Both the position numbers and the translations under genes were made by a program. From the NCBI RefSeq assembly GCF_014859525.1, contig NZ_JACUUB010000028.1, positions 1 to 35,657 on the forward strand: a stretch of 35,657 nt of DNA, in the 5' to 3' direction. This DNA is from Marinobacter sp. (GTDB lineage Bacteria > Pseudomonadota > Gammaproteobacteria > Pseudomonadales > Oleiphilaceae). Below the pieces are notes generated by a model. It was not told the DNA's origin. It was given only the letters and a program-made list of their open reading frames with translations, and did no database searches. Positions 1 to 6,796 of the stretch are shown in pieces (position 1 is the stretch's first letter; every line of letters begins with the position of its first letter).

Positions 1-68
1 TGCTTTAGCAACTTTTCAACCACCATGCGACCGGTCAGGCCTGTGGCTCCCAATACCAGAACGTTCAT
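1..68 (-). CDS. NAD(P)-binding Rossmann protein, N-terminal fragment cut by window edge
   Basis: Only the first 22 codons are inside the window. The translation opens MNVLVLGATGLTGRMVVEKL, a short beta strand followed by a GxTGxxG dinucleotide-binding loop at residues 7-13. This is how atypical SDR proteins (NmrA-like, NAD-dependent epimerase or oxidoreductase HTATIP2-like) begin. The start is the ATG whose complement lies at 66-68; the next upstream ATG is followed at once by a stop. Family and substrate cannot be decided from this fragment. Confidence 0.75.
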   Translation of the reverse strand, partial: MNVLVLGATGLTGRMVVEKLLK

Positions 69-139
69 GACATACCCCTGAAAATTGATTAGGCTCACCG
101 TAACACCAGAATCCAATTTGTGCAGTTAAATGGAAGCCC

Positions 140-553
140 ATGCTGAAAATCTCCAACGCCGTTGAACTGGCGGACTGGGAAATTGAAATCACCCAGATAC
201 GCGCGCAAGGCGCGGGTGGGCAGAACGTCAACAAGGTGGCATCCGCCGTTCACCTGCGGTTCGACATCCTTAACTCCAGCCTGCCACCGTTCTACAAAGA
301 ACGGCTGATGGCGTTACCAGATCAGCGTATCAGCAAAGACGGCATTATCGTGATCAAAGCCCAGTCTTTCCGAACTCTCGAACTGAACAAGGAGGATGCT
401 CTGGAGCGACTGAAAGAGCTCATTCAGGAAGCGGTAAAACAACAAAAGGCCCGGCGCCCAACCAAGCCGACGAAGGGGTCGCAGAGGCGGCGAGTGGACA
501 GCAAAACGAAAAAAGGCAAAACCAAGGCGCTCAGAGGAAAAGTCCAGCTTTGA
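140..553 (+). CDS. arfB: Alternative ribosome-rescue factor ArfB (peptidyl-tRNA hydrolase YaeJ)
   Basis: 137 aa, the usual length for ArfB. Residues 21-31 carry the class I release-factor loop RAQGAGGQNVN with the catalytic GGQ at 26-28. This loop hydrolyses peptidyl-tRNA on ribosomes stalled without a stop codon. The last ~35 residues are very rich in Lys and Arg (KARRPTKPTKGSQRRR and onward), the tail that enters the empty mRNA channel. The protein is too short for RF1/RF2 and has no codon-recognition domain. A GGAAG precedes the ATG at a rather short distance. It is flanked by unrelated genes and looks monocistronic. Confidence 0.95.
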   Translation: MLKISNAVELADWEIEITQIRAQGAGGQNVNKVASAVHLRFDILNSSLPPFYKERLMALPDQRISKDGIIVIKAQSFRTLELNKEDALERLKELIQEAVKQQKARRPTKPTKGSQRRRVDSKTKKGKTKALRGKVQL

Positions 554-562
554 TGCTATTAG

Positions 563-585
563 TTACCCACAACATCTGTGGATAA
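563..585. promoter_or_regulatory. DnaA-box-like inverted pair
   Basis: TTACCCACA at 563-571 on the plus strand faces TTATCCACA at 577-585 on the minus strand, with a 5-nt spacer. The second is a perfect match to the DnaA box TTATNCACA and the first differs at one base. Another perfect TTATCCACA lies at 696-704. The pair could equally be a weak hairpin behind arfB. DnaA binding is an inference from the 9-mers alone. Confidence 0.35.
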
Positions 586-656
586 CTTTGTTAGGAACGA
601 AAGGATAGGCAGTGCAAACCCTTTAATCACAAGGACTGGTTGGATGCGTAGGTTAT

Positions 657-896
657 TTGATCAACCGGTTCATCCATCCGCCTTCAGTGATTAATTTATC
701 CACAGCACAGCAATGGAAGAGCGATGGCATTGCCCTACTTTCTCTGGGCGAAGTCTGGCGTTTTCTGGATACGGCGCCAGACTATCTGGACTGGACAGTA
801 GAAGTCCGTCACCCGGCGTTCTTCGCCAAGGGTGAGGAAGATCGGGCCCTTTTTCTAACGAGTTGCCGTATACCATCCGCGGTGATAATGACTTAG
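657..896 (+). pseudogene. Remnant of a DUF72 (YecE-like) protein gene
   Basis: The stretch translates to a segment containing VWRFLDTAP, LDWTVEVRHPAFFAKGEE and ALF. This matches the middle of DUF72 proteins (TIM-barrel fold, E. coli YecE), where VEVRHP-FF is a signature. Only about 45 residues of a ~250-aa family are recognisable. Sequence before WRFLD and after RALF no longer fits, no start context is convincing, and the frame ends against the neighbouring gene. Both ends appear to have been deleted. A perfect DnaA-box 9-mer lies inside it at 696-704. The coordinates follow the open frame; the recognisable part is about 745-860. Confidence 0.6.
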
Positions 897-1495
897 TCGA
901 GGAGTTCGTCTACCGAATCAGCAATCGCCGCATAGAGGTCCCTCGTCGACGCTAACGCGCCGTCATGCACCGCCTGCGCTGAAATTACTCTTCCTCGATC
1001 CGCCAGCAAAGGCCTGCTGGCAGTGGTACTGGCCACGACCGTAACGGAGTAACCAAGGTTAAAAGCGCCGTGAGCGGTCGAATTGACACACATGTGGGTC
1101 ATAAATCCTGCCAGTACCAGGTTAGTCACCCCCTTCGCTTTCAAAAGCTCATCAAGATCTGTATTGACGAATGAGTTCGGATAGTTTTTGGTAACCACCG
1201 ATTCGCCTTCCAAGGGCGCTACAACATCAGCAATCGCACCGATGTGTTCATTAACATCGTAGGGCGATCCCGGGCCCGCATCATGGCGAATATGGATGAC
1301 CGGAACACCCAGTGCCCTTGCGCGATCAAGCAGCTTTCGGGCTTCAACCAGGGCCTCCTCAACACCCTCCAGCTTCATAATCCCCTCACGATAGGTGTTC
1401 TGGCAATCGATCATAATCAGGGCAGATTCAGACAGCCGGCCTGGTGTCTGGCCGAGCCCCAGAAGCTCACGCAGCGTTGTTGATGCAGTTGTCAT
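893..1495 (-). CDS. Isochorismatase-like cysteine hydrolase
   Basis: 200 aa with the isochorismatase fold and its catalytic triad in order: Asp30 (MIDCQNTY), Lys103 (VVTKNYPNSF) and nucleophile Cys136 (AGFMTHMCVNSTAHGAF). Such enzymes are nicotinamidases, ureidoacrylate or N-carbamoyl amidohydrolases, or isochorismatases; substrate cannot be told here. The triad Cys makes an amidase-type activity likelier than true isochorismatase. I chose the second ATG because GGAG lies six bases before it; the other candidate start is four codons upstream, at 1507. It is a single gene, divergent from the SDR gene at 1712. Confidence 0.9.
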   Translation of the reverse strand: MTTASTTLRELLGLGQTPGRLSESALIMIDCQNTYREGIMKLEGVEEALVEARKLLDRARALGVPVIHIRHDAGPGSPYDVNEHIGAIADVVAPLEGESVVTKNYPNSFVNTDLDELLKAKGVTNLVLAGFMTHMCVNSTAHGAFNLGYSVTVVASTTASRPLLADRGRVISAQAVHDGALASTRDLYAAIADSVDELLD

Positions 1496-1646
1496 ACAAA
1501 TCTCCATATTCGTTATTGTTGGGCTTTCACTGTCCCAAATCTGGCACCGCCCCGTACATGGTACGAAATCACGAATTACTCACGACTTTGGAATAAGGTT
1601 TCAAACGCGGTTGAGCGCAGTTGCGACAAACAGCCAATACCCTCTC

Positions 1647-1674
1647 TTGCACTCAATATTCACTATGATCTAAT
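1647..1674 (+). promoter_or_regulatory. Candidate sigma-70 promoter for the SDR gene
   Basis: TTGCAC at 1647-1652 and TCTAAT at 1669-1674 are separated by 16 bases and match the -35 and -10 consensus at four and five of six positions. They lie about 40 bases before the SDR start codon, whose ribosome site is AAGGAGAGG. Prediction by eye only. Confidence 0.4.
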
Positions 1675-1711
1675 CAAGTGATCTGCACACTGAGAAGTAA
1701 GGAGAGGATAT

Positions 1712-2470
1712 ATGTTCAGCCTGGAAAATCGTGTCGCACTAGTCACCGGTGGCGAGCATGGCATAGGCAAAGGCATTGCCGGAGTACTGCACAAAGCAGG
1801 CGCCAAGATCGTGATTGGCGGCATTGATGAAGCGGCCGGTCAGCAAGTAGCCAAGGAACTGGGTGGGCTGTTTCTAAAGCTGGACGTGACGCTGCAAAGT
1901 GATTGCCAATCTGCGATTGCCGAGATTGAAAAGCAGCACGGGCAGCTGGACATACTGTGCTCAAACGCCGGCATCTTCCCCCAGGCCAATCTGGATGAGA
2001 TGACCGAAGCCCAGTGGGACCAGGTACACAACGTGAATCTTAAAGGCACCTTCTTCATCGTACAGGCTGCCATGGCACACATGAAGAAACGGAGTTACGG
2101 CCGCATCGTGCTGACTTCCTCCATCACCGGACCAATCACTGGTTTCCCCGGCTGGAGCCATTACGGTGCCAGCAAGGCCGGGCAACTGGGGTTCATGCGC
2201 AGCGCCGCCCTGGAAATGGCCAATAGCGGCATCACTATCAATGCGGTGATGCCTGGCAACGTTCTGACGGAAGGCCTCCAGGCGCAGGGAGAGGAATACC
2301 TCAACCAGATGCGGGCAGCCATTCCCACTCATACCCTGGGAACCCCGGACGATATCGGCCATGCTGCCTGTTTCCTGGCCTCCGAGGAGGCCCGCTACAT
2401 CACCGGGCAGCAAATTATTGTTGATGGCGGTCAGGTGCTGCCAGAATCTCCGGACGCGATTCCGGGTTGA
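1712..2470 (+). CDS. SDR-family oxidoreductase, FabG-like
   Basis: 252 aa, a classical short-chain dehydrogenase/reductase. The cofactor loop is TGGEHGIG (12-19), NAG is at 85-87, the catalytic set is Ser137, Tyr151 and Lys155 (YGASKAG), and the C-terminus contains ITGQQIIVDGG. Asp/Glu-based NAD versus NADP preference cannot be settled by eye. The Ser-to-Tyr spacing (SSITGPITGFPGWSHY) is typical of the sugar-alcohol and 3-oxoacyl reductase group rather than the biosynthetic fabG, which would normally sit in a fatty-acid cluster. It stands alone here with a strong AAGGAGAGG ribosome site, so it is probably a catabolic or accessory reductase. Confidence 0.9.
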   Translation: MFSLENRVALVTGGEHGIGKGIAGVLHKAGAKIVIGGIDEAAGQQVAKELGGLFLKLDVTLQSDCQSAIAEIEKQHGQLDILCSNAGIFPQANLDEMTEAQWDQVHNVNLKGTFFIVQAAMAHMKKRSYGRIVLTSSITGPITGFPGWSHYGASKAGQLGFMRSAALEMANSGITINAVMPGNVLTEGLQAQGEEYLNQMRAAIPTHTLGTPDDIGHAACFLASEEARYITGQQIIVDGGQVLPESPDAIPG

Positions 2471-2577
2471 CGTGCTGCAGCAAACAACAGGACACTGAAT
2501 TCCGCTGATATAGTTGGTTATAAATGCGATGAACCAATGCGGTTCCAATGGGAGCCGCCTCACTCTGGAGGATGCCA

Positions 2578-2790
2578 ATGACAGACGAAGACACCCTGAC
2601 GGCATTAAAAACCGCGTTCACCTTTATGCCCCAGCCGGTCGAGATCAACCGCTACGAATACGGCGACGATGCCGACCGCATTCTGGCCCAGGTGAACTTT
2701 GTACGAGAGATACTGGTCAGTCACGGCATTGACCCGGAGGAGGTGGCCGGCGAGATTAACCCGGACACCTCCCCCAACTCCTGTTACTGA
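2578..2790 (+). CDS. Small acidic conserved hypothetical protein
   Basis: 70 aa, soluble and acidic, with no recognised domain. It contains MPQPVEINRYEYGDDADR and ends in an Asn/Pro/Ser-rich tail with a terminal SCY. The ATG at 2578 is preferred over 2548 because TGGAGG lies six bases before it. The stop is seven bases before the ThpR start codon, so the two are probably co-transcribed. I do not recognise the family and assign no function. Confidence 0.65.
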   Translation: MTDEDTLTALKTAFTFMPQPVEINRYEYGDDADRILAQVNFVREILVSHGIDPEEVAGEINPDTSPNSCY

Positions 2791-2797
2791 ACGGGTT

Positions 2798-3334
2798 ATG
2801 CCAAGGCTGTTTTTCGGGCTTGAGCCCCCCGAGTCCATCAAAACGAGCCTCCTGCAAGTCAAAACACAGGTGGCGGGAGCCCGCTGGCAAAGCCGCGGGC
2901 AACTGCACCTGACCCTGGCGTTCCTTGGCCAGGTAGAAGATCAGCAGGTGGCGCTGGCATGTGACCTGGTCAGGGAAGTTACCCAATCGCCCTTCGAACT
3001 CAACGTTCAGGGGCTGGGCTGCTTTGGCTCCCCGGAGAAACCCAAGATCTTATGGGCTGGCGTATCGCCGGAGAACGAACTCGGAGAACTCCAGAACAAC
3101 CTGGCAACCAGGTTGACCGCCAACGGGTTCACACTCGAAAACCCGAACTTCAAACCGCGTATCACACTAAGCCGTTTTCGGCACCCGGCGGGGTCGGTTT
3201 CCTCGCTGCTGGATAGCCACCAAGGCACCGTGTTTGGATTGATGCCGGTTCGAGACTTCGTACTTTATGAAAGCACGCCAGGGCCGGGAGGTTCTGTTTA
3301 TACCGTTGTTAAGCGGTTTGCGTTGCAACCCTGA
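2798..3334 (+). CDS. thpR: RNA 2',3'-cyclic phosphodiesterase (ThpR/LigT family) with altered second HxT motif
   Basis: 178 aa, normal length for the 2H phosphoesterase ThpR, which opens 2',3'-cyclic phosphate ends on RNA. The first motif is intact: HLTLAFLGQ with His37. The second, normally P-H-x-T-L, reads FKPRITLSRF, with Arg121 (codon CGT at about 3158-3160) where the second catalytic His should be. One base separates CGT from the His codon CAT. The start MPRLFFGLEPPE matches the family; an in-frame start at 2699 would overlap the preceding gene. Catalysis is probably impaired if the base call is right. It follows the small hypothetical gene closely. Confidence 0.88.
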   Translation: MPRLFFGLEPPESIKTSLLQVKTQVAGARWQSRGQLHLTLAFLGQVEDQQVALACDLVREVTQSPFELNVQGLGCFGSPEKPKILWAGVSPENELGELQNNLATRLTANGFTLENPNFKPRITLSRFRHPAGSVSSLLDSHQGTVFGLMPVRDFVLYESTPGPGGSVYTVVKRFALQP

Positions 3335-3349
3335 CGCTCGCTACCACCC

Positions 3350-3742
3350 TCAGCGCCGGGGCCTGACCAGAAACCAGCTTGCCAGCACCAACGTCCCAAA
3401 CAGGGTATAGACCAGAATAAAAACCCAATCGGGGGCGTTGTAGTACAGCATCGTTTGCAGCCAGTGCTGAATGAAGGAGCCCTCATAACCACCCTGCCCG
3501 GCCTTTGCACGCAATTCCATTTCCCAGATCGTCAGCGGGCACAGCACGCCAAGCCAGGCCTGAAGCACGACAATACCAATGACCACAAGGTGGCTCAGCC
3601 GGAACCAGATGTTTCGAACCCAGTTCCACTGGCGAAAGTAACCAATCAGAGTGGCCAGCAGGCCAAAGATAACGAACATCACCAGCAAGGTATGGAAGGC
3701 CAGTAACAAGTCTGCGAGTATCTGGAACCAGTTGGCATCCAT
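3350..3742 (-). CDS. DUF2784 integral membrane protein
   Basis: 130 aa with about four hydrophobic segments (roughly 8-35, 44-62, a C-P-L-T-I-W-E region near 67-75, and 106-126). The pattern LADLLLAFHTLLVMFVIFG, HLVVIGIVVLQAWLGVLCPLTIWE and WLQTMLYY is characteristic of DUF2784, a family without assigned function. GAGGCGCCT precedes the ATG. It converges with thpR (15 bases between stops) and is read away from the DUF4442 gene. Confidence 0.88.
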   Translation of the reverse strand: MDANWFQILADLLLAFHTLLVMFVIFGLLATLIGYFRQWNWVRNIWFRLSHLVVIGIVVLQAWLGVLCPLTIWEMELRAKAGQGGYEGSFIQHWLQTMLYYNAPDWVFILVYTLFGTLVLASWFLVRPRR

Positions 3743-3827
3743 AGGCGCCTCAGTTTCAATCGTCTGGATAATCAGAACAACACGTTCCTAGAATACCCTT
3801 CTGCAAACCATCATCCGAGGAGAATCC

Positions 3828-4289
3828 ATGATGGATGTCGTCAATGTGTACAACCGGCTGAGCCGCCTACCCATGGGCAAAACCCTGTTCAGCCGCTCGG
3901 TTTGCCAGACCGCACCGTACTTCTCAAGCATCTCACCAACGGTGGAGACTCTTGTCCCGGGCCGCTGCGTGGTCACCATGAAAAAACGCCGAAAGGTCAC
4001 CAACCATCTGAAAACGGTGCACGCCATCGCGATGTGTAACATGGCCGAACTGGCCGGTGGCCTGTTAACCGATGCGTCGGTTCCCAGAGGCGCACGCTGG
4101 ATCCCCTCAGGTATGACCGTCCAATACCTCAAAAAAGCCAAAACCGATCTGACAGCCACTGCCGATGGGTCTGGCATTGACTGGTCGCAGGAAGGCACCG
4201 TGCAAGTGCCGGTTTCTGTGACGGACACCTCCGGCGTGGAGGTTTTTCATGCGCTGATTGACATGAACGTTAAACTTTCAGCTGAATAG
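3828..4289 (+). CDS. DUF4442 hotdog-fold thioesterase-like protein
   Basis: 153 aa. Sequence around KTVHAIAMCNMAELAGGL (residues ~63-80) and the beta-rich C-terminal half are typical of DUF4442 hotdog proteins, relatives of acyl-CoA thioesterases. A shared Asn/Glu pair in NMAELAGG is where PaaI-type enzymes place their active site. Substrate unknown. GAGGAG is seven bases before the ATG. The DUF3185 gene begins 41 bases downstream on the same strand. Confidence 0.8.
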   Translation: MMDVVNVYNRLSRLPMGKTLFSRSVCQTAPYFSSISPTVETLVPGRCVVTMKKRRKVTNHLKTVHAIAMCNMAELAGGLLTDASVPRGARWIPSGMTVQYLKKAKTDLTATADGSGIDWSQEGTVQVPVSVTDTSGVEVFHALIDMNVKLSAE

Positions 4290-4330
4290 CGTTGGTGGTT
4301 CAAATAACAACGGGAACAAGGAAGCAGGTT

Positions 4331-4534
4331 ATGGGAAGCTCAAAACTGATCGGTATCGTCCTACTGGTCGTCGGCATTGCCCTGCTCTACTTTGGCTACC
4401 AGTCCAGCCAGGCTGTTGGCAATCAAGTGACCGAAGCACTGACGGGTCGCTTCACCGATCAAACCATGTGGTATCTGATTGGCGGTGCAGCGGCAACCGC
4501 CGCGGGTGCGTTTCTGACGTTTGTGAAAAACTAG
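4331..4534 (+). CDS. DUF3185 small membrane protein
   Basis: 67 aa with two transmembrane helices (about 5-22 and 44-63) separated by GYQSSQAVGNQVTEALTGRFTDQTMWYLIGG, the conserved core of DUF3185. The family is widespread in marine gammaproteobacteria and has no known function. The ATG at 4331 is used because SSKLIG is the family N-terminus and AAGGAAG lies upstream; the frame itself is open from 4292. Probably co-transcribed with the DUF4442 gene. Confidence 0.85.
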   Translation: MGSSKLIGIVLLVVGIALLYFGYQSSQAVGNQVTEALTGRFTDQTMWYLIGGAAATAAGAFLTFVKN

Positions 4535-4572
4535 CGAGATTCCCGACCGGGAACACGGCTCCTAACTCCCCA

Positions 4573-4597
4573 CCGGCATTGTCGCCAGCAGTGCCGG
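4573..4597. terminator. Possible weak terminator hairpin
   Basis: CCGGCATTG and CAGTGCCGG form a 9-bp stem with one G-T pair and a 7-nt loop behind the DUF3185 gene. No T-run follows, so it is a poor intrinsic terminator. A second small palindrome, TTCCCG-AC-CGGGAA, sits at 4540-4553 next to the stop codon. Between 4535 and 4731 I see no gene. Confidence 0.3.
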
Positions 4598-4731
4598 GCA
4601 ACCTAGTGTGTATTACCTAATTCCTTGCAATAGACTTTCGCCGCCTGCTTACCAAGCCAATCCAAGAACAATATCGCTTCCGTGAGCGCAGTAACCCATG
4701 GACATTTATCGATACAACGGAGTGTTGTTCT

Positions 4732-5952
4732 ATGCGCACTATTGCACCAAAGAAAACCCTTATCCTTCTGCTCTCCCTCGTTCTGATTGCCGCCTGTACC
4801 GCAACCATCAAGCCCGAGTGGACCGGCCTGTATAACCACAAAGCCAACGTGGAATCCGATCGACTGACCTGGCTGGAAGATCTCTCAGTCAACAGCCACG
4901 GCGATGTGATGGTCGCGGGCACGACCATTCGCACCGGTGTGGCTAATCGAGTTCAGGATATCCTGCTCGTCCGTTACTCCGATAACGGTCAGCGTCGCTG
5001 GGCGGTTGATTTCGACCTGGCCACCGGTGACTACCGCAGTGACGACAGCGCCCTTGCCATGGCTATTGATGGTCAGGACAACGTGTACATTCTGGCCAAT
5101 CAGTTTAAAGTTTTTGATGACAATACATCGTCCGCCGGTGCCTGGCTGATCAGTGCTGATGCGAATGGCAACGAACGCTGGCGCTATAAGCTCAGTGACA
5201 GCAACGAAATGCGCGCCTTGAGCCTCACCAACGACAAGCTTTACGTAACCGGGCCCAGCACCCAGGTATTCAACCTGGAAGGCGCGCCTCTGCTGCACAT
5301 TGAGCATCCGGAGCATACCGCGCATTCGGTAACCGCTAATGCCAACGGTCATTTTGTCATTGCCAGCGGCCAGGCTGTCAGCCTGTTCAGCGCAAGCGGA
5401 GAGCAACTGTGGCAGCAAAGTGGCGTAAGCGGTGAATATCCGGCCGGCGACGTCACCTTCACCATGAATGGCGATATTGTGGCGACCAACCTGCTGGCCG
5501 ATAACGGCGGCGCCCGCATCTCCCGCTACACGCCGGCCGGCGACAAGCTGTGGACCAGAACCTTCAGCGCGGCTTACAAGAGTTACGGCTTGCCCGGACC
5601 AGCCCTGGTGTTCGAAGACTATCGTGGCGACCTGCTGCTGACGGCCTCCAACGCTGATGGCCACCGAATCGTCAAACTCGACGGTGCCGGCAGAACCATC
5701 TGGAATAAAACGTCACGCAACGGGATCATTAAAGATGCCGCCTTGAAAGGATCTGATCTGTTTGTGGTTGGCGGTGGCTTTAATGCCAAGTACGAAAGCG
5801 ACGGCAGCCGCGTGGCGGAATCAAAAGTAGACCGTAACGTGCAGATTACCACCGGCAGCGTAGCCGTAAATGGCAACAAGCTTTACGCCGGCTACAGTGC
5901 AGAGAGCAACGGCAGCTTTGCGCTCTACTTGTCTCAGTATCTGGACCGGTAA
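4732..5952 (+). CDS. Predicted lipoprotein with beta-propeller-like repeats
   Basis: 406 aa. The N-terminus is a lipoprotein signal: KK, then a hydrophobic stretch and lipobox LIAAC with Cys at about 22. The mature part has repeated segments of the form W/A-x-D-x-x-G-x-x-x-W, such as YSDNGQRRWAVDF, ADANGNERWRYKL, FSASGEQLWQQSG, YTPAGDKLWTRTF and LDGAGRTIWNKT. These resemble the blades of PQQ-like (BamB) or SBBP-type propellers, about six to seven in number. The residue after the lipobox Cys is Thr, so outer-membrane sorting is likely by the Asp+2 rule. BamB is shorter and differs in sequence. Function unknown. A GGAG precedes the ATG. Confidence 0.8.
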   Translation: MRTIAPKKTLILLLSLVLIAACTATIKPEWTGLYNHKANVESDRLTWLEDLSVNSHGDVMVAGTTIRTGVANRVQDILLVRYSDNGQRRWAVDFDLATGDYRSDDSALAMAIDGQDNVYILANQFKVFDDNTSSAGAWLISADANGNERWRYKLSDSNEMRALSLTNDKLYVTGPSTQVFNLEGAPLLHIEHPEHTAHSVTANANGHFVIASGQAVSLFSASGEQLWQQSGVSGEYPAGDVTFTMNGDIVATNLLADNGGARISRYTPAGDKLWTRTFSAAYKSYGLPGPALVFEDYRGDLLLTASNADGHRIVKLDGAGRTIWNKTSRNGIIKDAALKGSDLFVVGGGFNAKYESDGSRVAESKVDRNVQITTGSVAVNGNKLYAGYSAESNGSFALYLSQYLDR

Positions 5953-5967
5953 CGATTGTATAGACGG

Positions 5968-5996
5968 GATAGCCGGTTGCCTCGCTGCCGGCTATC
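5968..5996. terminator. Bidirectional terminator-like hairpin between convergent genes
   Basis: GATAGCCGG at 5968-5976 and CCGGCTATC at 5988-5996 form a perfect 9-bp stem with an 11-nt loop between the lipoprotein gene and mtgA, and overlap the mtgA stop codon. The symmetry would serve both strands, but neither side has a long T-run. Confidence 0.45.
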
Positions 5997-6690
5997 AAAG
6001 CTCCTCAAGATACCGCAGCCCGGAAAGCTGGGCCATTTGCCGCTGAATCCAGTCAACCCGCTCCTGCACATAGGCCGACGGTGCGTTCACACTCAAAACC
6101 TTCGGGTTTGGTAAAACAGCGGCCAGGCGTGCAGCCTGGGCCTGGGATAGATAGCGTGCCGGCTTGCCGAAGTAGGCCTGGCTGGCCGCCTCCACACCGT
6201 AGATACCCGGGCCGAATTCCGCGATATTCAGATACACCTCAAGCACTCTCTGCTTGGGCCAGAGGCCATCGATGGTCACGGCCAGACCCGCCTCAATGGC
6301 CTTGCGAGCAAAACTGCGCCCGTTCCAGAGAAACAGGTTCTTGGCGGTTTGCTGGGTGATTGTGCTGGCGCCCCGCAGCCCCTCCCCCGCCTTGTACTCC
6401 GACACCGCCTTACGGATAGCATCCACATCCACGCCACGATGATGGGGGAACCGTTGATCTTCACTCGCCACCACCGCCAGCGGCATCCAAGGAGAAATAT
6501 CCGACAGCGGCACCCACTCATGCCGTAACGGCCGGGGCGGGTTATCAAGTTGATACGCCAACATAAACGCCGACGTGGGAGGGTTCACAAAGCGGAACAG
6601 CAGAATAGCCAGCAACAGCAGTGCGATAACGGCACCAAGCACCATCGCAATCAAGCGCAAAGATGTGCGAACAAAAGACCTCTTGGCCAT
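5995..6690 (-). CDS. mtgA: Monofunctional peptidoglycan glycosyltransferase MtgA
   Basis: 231 aa, the length of MtgA. One N-terminal transmembrane helix (about 12-34) anchors a GT51 domain in the inner membrane, where it polymerises lipid II glycan strands. Family motifs in order are [15 protein letters not shown] (catalytic Glu77), [15 protein letters not shown] (108-121), a RKAIEA-like helix at 129-134 and [26 protein letters not shown] in successive parts (151-176). There is no transpeptidase domain, which separates it from class A PBPs. The ATG at 6690 is preferred; a GTG four codons upstream is possible, and GGTGGG lies seven bases before the ATG. Confidence 0.95.
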   Translation of the reverse strand: MAKRSFVRTSLRLIAMVLGAVIALLLLAILLFRFVNPPTSAFMLAYQLDNPPRPLRHEWVPLSDISPWMPLAVVASEDQRFPHHRGVDVDAIRKAVSEYKAGEGLRGASTITQQTAKNLFLWNGRSFARKAIEAGLAVTIDGLWPKQRVLEVYLNIAEFGPGIYGVEAASQAYFGKPARYLSQAQAARLAAVLPNPKVLSVNAPSAYVQERVDWIQRQMAQLSGLRYLEEL

Positions 6691-6796
6691 ACTAAAACCC
6701 ACCCACCGGCATCAGCTGAACACGTCACAACCAGCGTTACATGTTAGCCGAGACGACAGGCTTTAGCGGTTACGATATGGAAAGCCCGCGGTAAGC

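Noticed and set aside
1961..2605. 214-residue minus-strand frame opposite the SDR gene
   Set aside because: Antisense to an intact SDR with full motifs and no sign of a family.
4540..4553. TTCCCG-AC-CGGGAA palindrome as an operator
   Set aside because: Short, lies at a gene end, has no second copy nearby, and no regulator gene is adjacent.
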